From positions 1 through 64,000 of the forward strand of contig CAZYAN010000012.1 in the NCBI GenBank assembly GCA_964645585.1: a stretch of 64,000 bases of DNA, given 5' to 3'. A program made the translations under genes and the position numbers. The DNA comes from DATGSL01 sp964645585. GTDB lineage: Bacteria > Verrucomicrobiota > Verrucomicrobiia > Opitutales > T3Sed10-336. Positions 36,663 to 45,201 of this stretch are shown here, one piece after another. The notes below the pieces were generated by a model. That model saw nothing but the letters and a program-made list of their open reading frames with translations, was not told the origin of the DNA and did not search any database. The first letter of the stretch is position 1. Each line of letters opens with the position of its first letter.

Positions 36663-38066
36663 TTACGATGATGCCTGTCCGGATTTCTTCTTCAGTCGGT
36701 AGCGGATGTAATCGCGCGGCACGGAGAGAAGGCGGGCGGCGGCCGAGACATTCTGCTGGGTTTGCGCGAGGGCGTGATGAATCAGCCGGTTGATAGCTTC
36801 GTTCAAGTCGAACCCATGTTCAGGAAAAACAAACGCGGTGTTGAACCATTCGTTGGTCGCGCCGTTGCCGTTTCCTCCTGGTGCCGCGGCCGCAAGTTGT
36901 TCGAGATCGAGGGGATCCGTCTCTTCAAAGACGACGGCCCGTTCGAGGACATGCTCGAGTTCGCGGACATTGCCCGGCCATGGGTGGGCTTTTAGCCGCG
37001 CGGTACCTAATTGGGAAACCCGGATCGTTTCGAGCCGGTAGCGGCGCGCGATTTGCCGGAGCAGGTGATCAGCGAGTCGCGGAAGGTCCTCAGGCCGCTG
37101 GCGCAGCGGCGGGAGGCGGAGGCGGTAAAGGTCGAGGCGGTGGTAAAGGTCTTCGCGGAAGACACCGGCTCGCAGCGCCTCGCGCAGATCGACATTGGCC
37201 GCGGCGATGACGCGCACGTCGGCTTCGATCGTTTTGCTTCCACCGACGCGACGGATCCTCCTGTCTTCGATCGCGGTCAGCACTTTGGCCTGCAACGGAA
37301 GGGACAGGCTCGAAATTTCGTCGAGAAAAAGCGTTCCGCCGTCAGCCGCCTCAAACAGACCGATTCTTTCTTTCCTGGCGTCGGTGAACGCGCCGCGTTC
37401 ATGGCCGAAAAGTTCCGATTCTGCCAACGATTCGGGGAGGGTGGAGCAATTTACCTCAACCAGCGGTCCCTCTTTCCGCGGGCCGTGATAATGAATCCAG
37501 CGCGCGATCGAACTCTTGCCGGTCCCCGTCTCGCCTTCGATTAAAACGGGAGGGAGGGCGGCGCGGAGGCGCTCGTCGGCAGTGAGGATTTTTTCCACCC
37601 GCTCCCGCACCGCTTTCAGTCCCGGACTGAATAGAAACTTTTCGGGCGCGACCGCCTCCTGTTCCCGCCGAAACTCTTCGAGGCGGCGAGCTTGGCGGTG
37701 TTGCCGGATTCGGTGGAGCGTGAGCGGAATTTCCCCCGCTTCAAACGGCTTTGCGACAAAATCGGCCGCGCCGAGCCGCATGGCTTCCACTGCCGTTTCG
37801 ACACCGTTGCTGGCCGTCATCACGATGACGGAGGTATTGTCGGAGAAGGCGCCATCGCGCAGCAGATCGAGCCCGTTTCCATCCGGCAGATTGACGTCGA
37901 GCAGGACGAAATCGAACGGCATTTGGCTTAAAAGCTCGCGCGCCTGCTCGCAGTTCGCGGCAGCGGTTACCGATGCTTGGCGATTCTCTAAAAACGCGCA
38001 CAGGCGGCGGCGAAGAAGGGTTTCATCTTCCACCACCAGAATCTCCGCGTTTTTCAGCGTTTCCAT
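36663..38066 (-). CDS. NtrC-family sigma-54 response regulator
   Basis: This 467-residue protein starts at ATG 38066; an ATG at 38117 would add 17 residues. It has a receiver domain (1-120) with acidic residues in 'ILVVEDE', phosphoacceptor D57 ('VLLDVNLPDGNGLD') and Lys in 'FVAKPFEAG'. The AAA+ domain follows, with 'GETGTGKSSIARW' (Walker A), 'GAFTDARKERIGLFE' (sigma-54 contact loop) and 'ADGGTLFLDEIS' (Walker B). A Fis-type helix-turn-helix ends the protein ('NVSAAARLLSVPRDYIRYRL'). It is therefore an activator of RpoN-dependent promoters. The adjacent operon has such a promoter and paired palindromes, and its last gene is the likely partner kinase. Confidence 0.95.
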   Translation of the reverse strand: METLKNAEILVVEDETLLRRRLCAFLENRQASVTAAANCEQARELLSQMPFDFVLLDVNLPDGNGLDLLRDGAFSDNTSVIVMTASNGVETAVEAMRLGAADFVAKPFEAGEIPLTLHRIRQHRQARRLEEFRREQEAVAPEKFLFSPGLKAVRERVEKILTADERLRAALPPVLIEGETGTGKSSIARWIHYHGPRKEGPLVEVNCSTLPESLAESELFGHERGAFTDARKERIGLFEAADGGTLFLDEISSLSLPLQAKVLTAIEDRRIRRVGGSKTIEADVRVIAAANVDLREALRAGVFREDLYHRLDLYRLRLPPLRQRPEDLPRLADHLLRQIARRYRLETIRVSQLGTARLKAHPWPGNVRELEHVLERAVVFEETDPLDLEQLAAAAPGGNGNGATNEWFNTAFVFPEHGFDLNEAINRLIHHALAQTQQNVSAAARLLSVPRDYIRYRLKKKSGQASS

Positions 38067-38085
38067 GATCGAGGGCCTGCCGCGC

Positions 38086-38143
38086 GCAAAATGCCGCGTC
38101 ACTGAAGCACTCCCATTCATGGGCTGGTGCTGGCGCATTTTGC
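38086..38143. repeat. 9-base inverted repeat in the leader of the sigma-54 regulator gene
   Basis: GCAAAATGC (38086-38094) and GCATTTTGC (38135-38143) are perfect inverted copies 40 bases apart, with an inner CCCAT-TC-ATGGG hairpin between them. They lie 20-77 bases upstream of the regulator ATG and could be an operator or a folded leader. Confidence 0.45.
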
Positions 38144-38154
38144 AATATTTTTCG

Positions 38155-38242
38155 GGACCCGTCTGAAGTTCGAATTCCGAATTCCGGCTCCCGCGTTTAC
38201 CTTTCCGCTTTCCCCTTTCCGCTTTCCTATTTTCCTCTCCCG
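38155..38242. repeat. Degenerate short-word repeat island 1
   Basis: The stretch contains GAATTCCGAATTCCGG, followed by a pyrimidine run in which TTTCCGCTTTCC recurs. It is one of several intergenic islands of imperfect short words in this window and is not coding. Confidence 0.5.
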
Positions 38243-38808
38243 GCACAATGCCAGTAACACGCACGGAAGACCTCTCGCATGTTTCCCCCGTTTTGGTGGA
38301 ACGCCCCTTCCGCGACCGCGGCCAAGGCGTCGTTCCAGCCGTCTCCAGCGAGGCGTGCGGCCAAATCGAGGGCGAGGCTGAGATTCGGAGCGGTCGTGTG
38401 GAGGACGGGGAGGCCGCATGGACGGTGGACGGTCGCCACGAGTCCGCTGCCGTTGCGGCGAGCCCGCCGGATCAGGCGCAACCAATGGAATCTTCCGAGG
38501 GCTTCGCCTCCGTCGATTAAACACACTTGTCCGGCTCGCAACGAGCCCGCTCGGTCAACTGCATCCTTCCGTTCGATTTCTGTTGAGCTGCTGTTGAGAA
38601 AAGCCCGAACAACCTCCACTCTTTCTTCTTCGAGAGCGCGGCCGAGGTCTTCGAGCAGAACGGACTTTCCGGTCCCGTGCGGTCCGAGAATGCAGCCGTG
38701 CCAGTTTTCGATTCGAAGATGATTGAGCAGCAGCCGCTGTTGTTTCGCTGAAATGCGAAAGCGGATCTCAGCGATCGCGGAGGATCGAAAAGGATTTTCG
38801 TTCGCCCT
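38227..38808 (-). CDS. Small P-loop ATPase
   Basis: This 193-residue cytoplasmic protein starts at ATG 38808, which lies inside the 3' end of the preceding gene (41-base overlap). It has Walker A 'GCILGPHGTGKSVLLEDLG' and a Walker B-like 'AGQVCLIDGGEAL', and no membrane segment. The C-terminal part ('NGGNMREVFRACYWHCAGRG') suggests a family with a conserved end, perhaps the AAA/ATPase type seen beside DUF3592 genes in Planctomycetota and Verrucomicrobiota, but I cannot name it. The overlap implies joint function with the arrestin-like protein. Confidence 0.8.
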   Translation of the reverse strand, partial: RANENPFRSSAIAEIRFRISAKQQRLLLNHLRIENWHGCILGPHGTGKSVLLEDLGRALEEERVEVVRAFLNSSSTEIERKDAVDRAGSLRAGQVCLIDGGEALGRFHWLRLIRRARRNGSGLVATVHRPCGLPVLHTTAPNLSLALDLAARLAGDGWNDALAAVAEGAFHQNGGNMREVFRACYWHCAGRGK

Positions 38809-39190
38809 CATCAATTCGCGGCAAGAGGACCGGTTCGCCGGACGGCGAGACCACGATCGGTTCGGTGACAAATTTTTCGTGGCGGTGTTCGCGCAGTTCC
38901 AGCATCCATTGGAGAGAGATCAATGTCCCGGAAAATGAATACGGCGCGAGCGGAAGTTGCACGGTAAAACTCTCTTCACCTGCCGAGGCATCCGTGTTCC
39001 ACTCCACCGTCGCCTCAATTCGAAAATCCTTTGTGCCGCGGCCCTCCGTCCACCAGCCGGCGGTGAGTTCCAGCTTCTTCGGGGAATGATCAAGCGCCCA
39101 CAAGATTCTGCCCGTAATCGTTTCGCCCGGTGCATAGGCGGTTTTGGGCAGATCGATGTAAAGTTCGGGTGCGTTTGCCGGATCGCTCAT
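38768..39190 (-). CDS. Arrestin-like beta-sandwich protein
   Basis: This 140-residue protein starts at ATG 39190. It has no signal peptide. It opens 'APELYIDLPKTAYAPGETIT' and continues with 'GRILWALDHSPKKLELTAGW', the 'pGe.i.G.v.w' pattern of arrestin-like or Ig-like domains. A Pro-containing strand 'VQLPLAPYSFSGTLISLQWM' follows. It starts 13 bases after the stop of the broken DUF3592 gene and overlaps the ATPase gene. The three probably formed one functional unit. Function unknown. Confidence 0.75.
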   Translation of the reverse strand: MSDPANAPELYIDLPKTAYAPGETITGRILWALDHSPKKLELTAGWWTEGRGTKDFRIEATVEWNTDASAGEESFTVQLPLAPYSFSGTLISLQWMLELREHRHEKFVTEPIVVSPSGEPVLLPRIDEGERKSFSILRDR

Positions 39191-39203
39191 CACGTCACGC
39201 TCA

Positions 39204-40138
39204 TCAGAAAGAGGTTCCGCGGACAGTCCGTAAAGATTCCGCTGACAGGGGCCGGACCGCGAGCGGATAGGTTTCGTACAAATCGGGCCAGCGCGGAATA
39301 GTGCCATGGACCCGAACGCGCCACTCGATGCTATTGTTTTCCCCGCGGAAGGTTGGTACCAAGTTTATGGGTACGGAAAACACGATCTCTCCATCTCGTC
39401 TTGCAAATGGCTGATCGGTCTCCGCGAGGGTTTCCCGATGAAAGAGACTGTCATCGCTTGCCAGACGAAAATGCTCACGATGCCGTTCCAGATCAGCGCA
39501 AAGACGAATGTGCCGAGCAGCTTTCCAATCGGGCCGACCGACGGTTCCAGTTCGGCCGGACCGGTGCTGCCGCCGGCGAGGCGTTCGTGACGGGAATGCC
39601 GGGGCGACGCGCGTGAAGCGAGAAGCCCGGATCCCGCCAGCATGATCCCGGCGCCCAGAAAAATGAAGAGGGCGCAGAAGGGGCCCATGAGGTAAACCAG
39701 CATGGGAATTTTCCGTGACAGCACGGCTTCCGTCGGATCGTCGGGATTCACCCAGCAAACAGACTCCATTCCAACCGGATACCGGGCTACAACTTTGGCT
39801 TTTCCTTTCTGTCCGCTGGAAGCGGCATCGTTGAAGTCGTATCGATTGCTTTGATACAGCTTGCCGTCGACTGCGTATGTGTAGGTGATCGCGATTTTAT
39901 ACGTTACGCCCTCGCTGCTGTGGCGGCTTTTCACCTCGCTGCCGCGAATGGTGCAGGGGACTTTGACCCACGAGCGGCTTTCGAACGATTTCACGACCGG
40001 CGAGATGACGCCGAGCCAGCAGAGGAAAGCGCCAATCGAAAAGAAGGAGAAACCGAAGAGGATGAGAAACACGCTCTTGCCTCGGCTCTTTGCAGGCCGA
40101 AATCCCGGTTCGACTGTACTCGGGAAAGCGGGACGCAT
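39204..40138 (-). pseudogene. DUF3592 membrane protein gene, internally deleted and frameshifted
   Basis: From ATG 40138 one frame encodes two or three membrane segments around a DUF3592-type domain ('WVKVPCTIRGSEVKSRHS', 'VGMESVCWVNPDDPTEAVLS') and a further hydrophobic helix up to 'VSFIGKPS' (about 39425). That frame then runs into unrelated text and stops at 39365. A second frame picks up the family's C-terminus directly afterwards: 'ETDQPFARRDGEIVFSVP', 'ENNSIEWRVRVHGTIPRWPD', 'YPLAVRPL', stop at 39204. Full-length relatives, as I recall them, carry an extra stretch of roughly 80-100 residues between these parts. A deletion plus frameshift near 39425 explains this. Confidence 0.7.
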
Positions 40139-40231
40139 CGTGGAAATCAATAGCCGGAAGACGGAATGAAGAGGTCTCAGAATGCAACATTCGGGTTGGG
40201 ACGCGAGCAGAAGATTACCGTAACAGAAAGC

Positions 40232-40254
40232 GGCAGCGGCTTTCAGCCGCCGCC
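40232..40254 (-). terminator. Strong hairpin downstream of the MFS gene
   Basis: The arms at 40232-40241 and 40245-40254 pair over ten positions with one A-C mismatch and a three-base loop. On the minus strand it is followed by a moderately T-rich stretch. It lies about 90 bases after the MFS stop and may be its terminator, or a REP-like element. Confidence 0.45.
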
Positions 40255-40340
40255 GTGAGCCGGTGGACCTCGTATCGGATCAAGCTGCCCGCCGAATAGC
40301 GCTTCGTTGATCGAGCTTACGCCCGCGTCATCGAAGTCCG

Positions 40341-41948
40341 CTACCCTTGCGGCGCGACTGCTGGAGTGCCGATCTTTTCGGATTCTCCAGTCGGGAGTTC
40401 CACGGGTTTGTAACCGCCGCGTGCCCGGAAGTAGGCGATCAGGATGAGGTACGACGCGAGCATGATCACCGGGAAAATAACGACTTTCGCCAGCGCGCCT
40501 TGTTTCGCGCTCGTGACGACGGCCTGAACGTCTTCGCTGCTTTCAAGCTCGCCAACCTTCTTCATGTCGACAGCGGTATAGCTGCCGAGCACGTAATGAT
40601 TTTCATAGGCGACTTCCTCATAGACTCCCGGCATTTGTTCTTCCAGTGCCCGTTGGGCCGAAATCTCCTGCATGTGGCCGATCAGCGGGCCGCCGACAAC
40701 GCCGACGGTCAGCATGCCGATGCCGGCGATCGCATTGAGAGTGAGCGCGCCGCCTTTTGGCGACTGTTCGGCGACGACTCCGAGCATGGTTGGCCAGAAG
40801 TACGTTTTACCGACCCCGTAAATCGTAGCCGCGACGAAGATCGCGAAAGCTGCTTCGACCATCGAGAGGAGGAAGAGTCCGACAATGGCCAAACTTGCGC
40901 AGACGGCGAGCAGTCCGAGCGGGCCGAAGAAGTTGACAACGGGACCGACCCGGAAGCGCAGGACCATCATGATGAACGAAGTGTAAACAAGCACCCATGC
41001 CGGATCCGCGCCGATCGCCCGCATGGGCTTTTCCATCAGGCCGGTAATCGCGCCATCGGTCCCGAGCTCGGTGGTCGCGAGCGGCATCATGATCAGGCAG
41101 AGGAGGAAAATCAGCGGGCGGCCAAATGAGCGGCAGTATGCGGCATAGGCTCCGACGACGATCGCGACGATCAGGAAGGTAATCCCAAGAGACCACTGGA
41201 AGACTTCGCCAAGCTGCGCGACGACTAGAAAACTCGCGAGGGCCGCGCCGAGGATCCCGAACTCAGCGAGCATCTCGCGATAGGTCGTTCCGGAAGCGAC
41301 GCGTTCATTAACCGGGAACTTCGCCTTGGCAAGCATCACGAGGTAAATGATCGCGGGGATGGCAACAAGGTAGATGATCACGCGCCAGTCATTGGCAACT
41401 TGCTCGCCGAGCAGGATCATCGCAACTCCGCCCAGGATCAGGCCGCCCGGCCAGCCGGCGTGGAGGATATTGAGCCATTTGGTCTTTTCGCGGCTGAACA
41501 ATGTGGCGACGACCGGATTGACGAACGCTTCGACCGTGCCGTTCCCCAAGGAGAGGATAATGCTGCCCCAGTACAGGACACTAAAGGCTTTTTCTTGCGC
41601 CTCCGTTAGCGCTGCTCCCTCGAGACCCGCTGCATTTACGATCCCGTAAGCCCAGAGTGCCATCGCGCCGAAAGCCGCGTAGCAGGCGAAGCTGAAAAAC
41701 ATCGAGACGCGGTAGCCGATTTTATCGATAAACAAGCTGAACAGGATGATGCTGATTGCGAACGGCCAGATGCCGGCGCCGAACAGAACCTGCGCCTTTA
41801 CGGCGTCGAGCCCGAACTGTTCGGGCCAGGTTGTGCTGACGAGAATGGCCCGGGTAATGAACGCCATCGACGTCGTGATCATTGCGACAAAGCAGCCCCA
41901 GAACATGAATTGGGACGTGCGGGAGGGGGTGGGGGAGGTTGAAGTCAT
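40341..41948 (-). CDS. MFS transporter
   Basis: This 535-residue protein has about twelve hydrophobic segments and the usual major-facilitator layout, with a loop after segment 2 ('IDKIGYRVSMFFSFACYAAF') and a cytoplasmic middle loop. There is a longer periplasmic or cytoplasmic insert near residues 425-480. It resembles MFS proteins common in Verrucomicrobiota that are linked to sugar catabolism, but the substrate cannot be read. The ATG at 41948 fits. It stands alone, with the opposite-strand carboxypeptidase gene on its 5' side. Confidence 0.9.
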   Translation of the reverse strand: MTSTSPTPSRTSQFMFWGCFVAMITTSMAFITRAILVSTTWPEQFGLDAVKAQVLFGAGIWPFAISIILFSLFIDKIGYRVSMFFSFACYAAFGAMALWAYGIVNAAGLEGAALTEAQEKAFSVLYWGSIILSLGNGTVEAFVNPVVATLFSREKTKWLNILHAGWPGGLILGGVAMILLGEQVANDWRVIIYLVAIPAIIYLVMLAKAKFPVNERVASGTTYREMLAEFGILGAALASFLVVAQLGEVFQWSLGITFLIVAIVVGAYAAYCRSFGRPLIFLLCLIMMPLATTELGTDGAITGLMEKPMRAIGADPAWVLVYTSFIMMVLRFRVGPVVNFFGPLGLLAVCASLAIVGLFLLSMVEAAFAIFVAATIYGVGKTYFWPTMLGVVAEQSPKGGALTLNAIAGIGMLTVGVVGGPLIGHMQEISAQRALEEQMPGVYEEVAYENHYVLGSYTAVDMKKVGELESSEDVQAVVTSAKQGALAKVVIFPVIMLASYLILIAYFRARGGYKPVELPTGESEKIGTPAVAPQG

Positions 41949-42117
41949 AAAGTGAAATTCGGAAGTAGGTAGTAGTAGACGTAAGAAGTAACGGCGGAGC
42001 TTAAGGTGAGGGGCTCTAAAATTCTAGCACTTTTTTTGCGGGGCCAAAACGGGAAATTTCCGGGTGACATGGCAAAAAGTTTGTCTAACCCCAGTCGTCG
42101 GCGCTAAGGGTCGGATC

Positions 42118-43728
42118 ATGAACACGAAATTCCGGCTTGCTCGCTTTGGCGCCATTCTTCTCTCCAGCTTTTTCGCTGCAGCCGTTTGGGCAGCGGACGG
42201 TCCGATTGCTGTCTGGGAATTTAGCGAAAGCGCGAACCGCGGCCTCAACCAAACGACGAGTTCCGTCGGCGGTGTTGCATTCGACGGTGGCGCGACCGGA
42301 ATTCGCACGGATGGAAACGGCGCTTTGGAAGTCCGTCGCCCCCTTGGCACGGCGATGGTACGCAACGCGGCAATCGGTCCGATTGATTCGGGGCGCGTCT
42401 GGCTTGCGATCGATTTTGCCGGCTGGAATATCACCGGCGCGCCGACCGAGGAACTCCGTTTCGGGTTCGCGGGGGCGGAGGGTCTCGAGGAGCCGGTCGC
42501 GGTGCTTGAGTGGAAGCGTTTGACTGACTCAAAAATCTGGATACACGCCACGGCGCAAGGTGACGGCGCAACCGATGCCGCCGTCGATGAACTGCTGCCG
42601 GCACGCCATCTCAAAACGATCCGCTATGTGCTCGAATGCGATCTCGACCGCTATACGTACGAGATCATCAAACAGGTCGAGGGCGGTCCATGGACAACGG
42701 TTGGCCGGGGTGCGGTCGCGCAGGGATCGGTGATCCAGTACCTCGGGGTTTCCTTTGCCAGTCATTTCAGCGATACCGCCGACGAAGGCTTGAAGATCGA
42801 TCGCCTTGCTGTCACCCGCGAAGACCCTGTCGATCGCGCAAATTGGACTCCACTCGCCGAACACCCGTTCGTCACCGCTTGGTCGTGGGCTGTGGGCGAC
42901 GCGAGGACGGGCGAGGTGATTGCGGGACACAATGTCGATGTTCCTCGCAAATCGGCGAGCGTCACCAAGGCGATGACCACCTATCTCGCTTGCGAACTCG
43001 CGAAGGAGGATCCGTCGATTCTCGATGAGATGGTGCACTTTTCGGAGCTCGCGCTGACGGCGCGGGGATCGACAGCAAATATTGAGGCTGGAGAAAGTCT
43101 GCCGCTGCGCGATGCACTCTACGCGTTCATGCTTCCTTCGGGGAACGCTGTCGGCAACGCGATTGCCGAGCACTTTCGCGACCGGCTTCCGCGGCCAGAC
43201 GGTGCCGCTCCTGATGAAAAGCTCGATCCGCGCGCCAACTTTATCGGCGAAATGAACCGCGTGGCCGCACGCCTCGGCATGACGCAAACCATCTACCGCT
43301 CGGCCTTCGGTGACGGCGGCAATTCGACCGATGACCGCACGACGACCGCCCGCGACTTAATCCGGCTCGCTCACGCCGCGATGCAAAACGACTTGTTCCG
43401 AGAAGTGGTCGGCACAAAAGAATATTCCGCGAAAGTCACGCGGCCGGATGGTTCGACCCGGATCGCCTCGTGGACGAACACGAACCAGTTCTTGGGCGAG
43501 GAAGGGTACAACGGTATCAAAACTGGCACCACTAACACCGCCCGCGCTTGCCTTCTTACGAGTGCGACCCTGAATGAACGTCCGCTTTATGCGATCGTTC
43601 TCGGCAGCAGTCATTCGAGCCGCCGATATGTCGACAGCCGCAACCTTCTCGAATGGGTCGCTGCGCGCGATCCGGGGGCGCACGCGCGAATCACTTCAGA
43701 TCGTTCGCGGCTCGGGGGTAACGAATGA
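42118..43728 (+). CDS. D-alanyl-D-alanine carboxypeptidase-type serine hydrolase with extra N-terminal domain
   Basis: This 536-residue exported protein starts at ATG 42118, with AAGGG upstream and a signal peptide ending near 'AVWAA'. Residues 28-235 are a beta-rich domain ('PIAVWEFSESANRGLNQTTS') of a kind not normal for this enzyme class. The catalytic part (about 250-530) is a peptidase S11/penicillin-binding fold with S281-x-x-K284 ('SVTK'), S341-G342-N343 and K468-T469-G470. It should trim D-Ala from peptidoglycan stem peptides. The 3' end overlaps the convergent rhomboid gene by 33 bases. Confidence 0.9.
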   Translation: MNTKFRLARFGAILLSSFFAAAVWAADGPIAVWEFSESANRGLNQTTSSVGGVAFDGGATGIRTDGNGALEVRRPLGTAMVRNAAIGPIDSGRVWLAIDFAGWNITGAPTEELRFGFAGAEGLEEPVAVLEWKRLTDSKIWIHATAQGDGATDAAVDELLPARHLKTIRYVLECDLDRYTYEIIKQVEGGPWTTVGRGAVAQGSVIQYLGVSFASHFSDTADEGLKIDRLAVTREDPVDRANWTPLAEHPFVTAWSWAVGDARTGEVIAGHNVDVPRKSASVTKAMTTYLACELAKEDPSILDEMVHFSELALTARGSTANIEAGESLPLRDALYAFMLPSGNAVGNAIAEHFRDRLPRPDGAAPDEKLDPRANFIGEMNRVAARLGMTQTIYRSAFGDGGNSTDDRTTTARDLIRLAHAAMQNDLFREVVGTKEYSAKVTRPDGSTRIASWTNTNQFLGEEGYNGIKTGTTNTARACLLTSATLNERPLYAIVLGSSHSSRRYVDSRNLLEWVAARDPGAHARITSDRSRLGGNE

Positions 43729-44364
43729 GGTGAGAAAAAGTCCGACGAGAAAGCCGCCGATGTGCGCGCCGTAGGCGATCCCGGCATCGGTCTGACTCAT
43801 CAGTCCGCTTACATCGAACGCGATCCCGAAAACCGCCAGCAGCACGAGGTTTGACGGCGGAACTGGCCGAGCCATCGGCCAGATGTGCGGATTGGGGAGT
43901 CGCCAGCGGACCGCCAGCCCGAGATAGGCGCCTTCAAATCCCATGACGGCCCCCGAGGCGCCCAGCATCGGGACGGGATCGCCGGCATTCAGAAGCGCGT
44001 GGCAGAGGGACCCGCCGATCGCGCTCAGCGCGAAGATTCCGAACATCCAGCGGTCACCGAGCAGCTCCGCGACAAGCGCCGCGAAAATCCAAAGGAACAG
44101 CATATTCACCAAGAGATGGTTCGGGCTGCCGTGGAGAAACGCGCTGGTCAGCAGCGTGGCGAAAGGCATGAGCTCAGCAGCGCCAATTTCGCCTCGGCGC
44201 AAGCTTTGCCAGCTCGCCTCCAGTTCGCTGGGAACCAGCGGAAAATGCCGGAACGCCTCACCCCCGAGGAGAAGCTGAAGCAGATAGATCGCGGAAATAA
44301 CGCCGATCAGGATCAGCAAAGGCTTTTGACGGCGAATAACCGTTCGTGCATGAACATCGAGCAT
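43696..44364 (-). CDS. Rhomboid intramembrane serine protease
   Basis: This 222-residue protein starts at ATG 44364. It has six hydrophobic segments, the oxyanion loop 'SAFLHGSPNHLLVNMLFLW', the catalytic Ser138 in 'GASGAVMGFEGAYLG' and His201 in 'YGAHIGGFLVG', all in the rhomboid order. It cleaves membrane proteins within the lipid bilayer; substrates are unknown. The gene is divergent from the ferritin-like gene and convergent with the carboxypeptidase gene. Confidence 0.93.
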   Translation of the reverse strand: MLDVHARTVIRRQKPLLILIGVISAIYLLQLLLGGEAFRHFPLVPSELEASWQSLRRGEIGAAELMPFATLLTSAFLHGSPNHLLVNMLFLWIFAALVAELLGDRWMFGIFALSAIGGSLCHALLNAGDPVPMLGASGAVMGFEGAYLGLAVRWRLPNPHIWPMARPVPPSNLVLLAVFGIAFDVSGLMSQTDAGIAYGAHIGGFLVGLFLTSFVTPEPRTI

Positions 44365-44478
44365 AGCAGGGAACCCCCGGACACCGGGGCTCCAGATGCA
44401 AGAATGACGTGTCAACCGTGATCGGGCAATACTGTCGGCGAAACATCCGTTGGACACTTCCGCGGTTCCAACGGAGCA

Positions 44479-44507
44479 TTGACCTTAGCGTGGGGGTGGC
44501 GTATTCT
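44479..44507 (+). promoter_or_regulatory. Sigma-70-type promoter of the ferritin-like gene
   Basis: TTGACC (44479-44484), a 17-base spacer and TATTCT (44502-44507). The start codon at 44539 has GAGGGAAG nine bases upstream. This is the most convincing housekeeping-type promoter in the window. Confidence 0.65.
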
Positions 44508-44538
44508 TTACTCACAAACCCAAAGAGGGAAGTGATTT

Positions 44539-45021
44539 ATGAGCCAACAAGACATCGTTAAGGAACTGATAACCGCCTACTGCATGGAGCTGGAGACTGT
44601 GCAGAATTACCTCGCCGCTTCGGTGAATCTCGACGGGGTGCGGGCAGAAATTATCAAGGAGGAATTAGCGGCTGACATTCCGACGGAACTCGGGCACGCG
44701 CAAAAGATCGCCGCCCGGATCAAGATCCTCGGCGGGACTGTTCCCGGTTCGCTCGATCTGGAACGGTCGCAGCGCTCGTTGCAGCCGCCGGAGGATTCGA
44801 CGGATCTGGTCGCAGTAATCAAAGGCGTGATCGAGGCGGAGGAGAGCGCGATTGAGCAATACACCAAGATCATTCGGATGTGCGACGGGAAGGATTTCGT
44901 CACCCAAGATCTTGCGATCGCTCTACTCGGCGAAGAGGAAGAGCATCGGCGCGATTTCATCGGCTTCCTGAAGGAGGTCGAGGCATCGAAGGCGGAGGAG
45001 AAAATCCGACGCACGGCGTGA
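44539..45021 (+). CDS. Ferritin-like diiron protein
   Basis: This 160-residue helical protein has two Glu...ExxH motif pairs as in bacterioferritins: 'MELETVQNYLAAS' with 'IPTELGHAQKIAARIK', and 'IEAEESAIEQYTKI' with 'GEEEEHRRDFIGFL'. These form a four-helix bundle diiron site. No haem Met typical of Bfr is obvious, so a bacterioferritin-like or other ferritin-like oxidoreductase is a safer name. It likely stores iron or detoxifies peroxide. It is a single gene with its own promoter. Confidence 0.88.
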   Translation: MSQQDIVKELITAYCMELETVQNYLAASVNLDGVRAEIIKEELAADIPTELGHAQKIAARIKILGGTVPGSLDLERSQRSLQPPEDSTDLVAVIKGVIEAEESAIEQYTKIIRMCDGKDFVTQDLAIALLGEEEEHRRDFIGFLKEVEASKAEEKIRRTA

Positions 45022-45114
45022 GTCAGGACGCGCGGTGCATGGCACCATGTGCCGTCGGTGTCCCGCGCCCCGGGAATGAACCCGTGGAGAAGACGCGGCA
45101 CTGCCGAAAATATC

Positions 45115-45171
45115 GTAATCGCGAATGGCACGAATAACAGGAAAGACTCGTGTTCGTTCGTGAAATTCGCG
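45115..45171. repeat. Degenerate short-word repeat island 6
   Basis: GCGAATGGCACGAATAACAG is followed by CTCGTGTTCGTTCGTGAAAT. The CGAAT words and their inverse TTCG(T) face each other between the convergent ferritin-like and rdgB genes. It may form an imperfect hairpin. Confidence 0.45.
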
Positions 45172-45201
45172 GTCGATATTTTCGCGGGCGAAACGTTCGC
45201 G

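Noticed and set aside
43696..43728. 33-base convergent overlap of carboxypeptidase and rhomboid genes
   Set aside because: Both frames are well supported, and short convergent overlaps are common in compact genomes.
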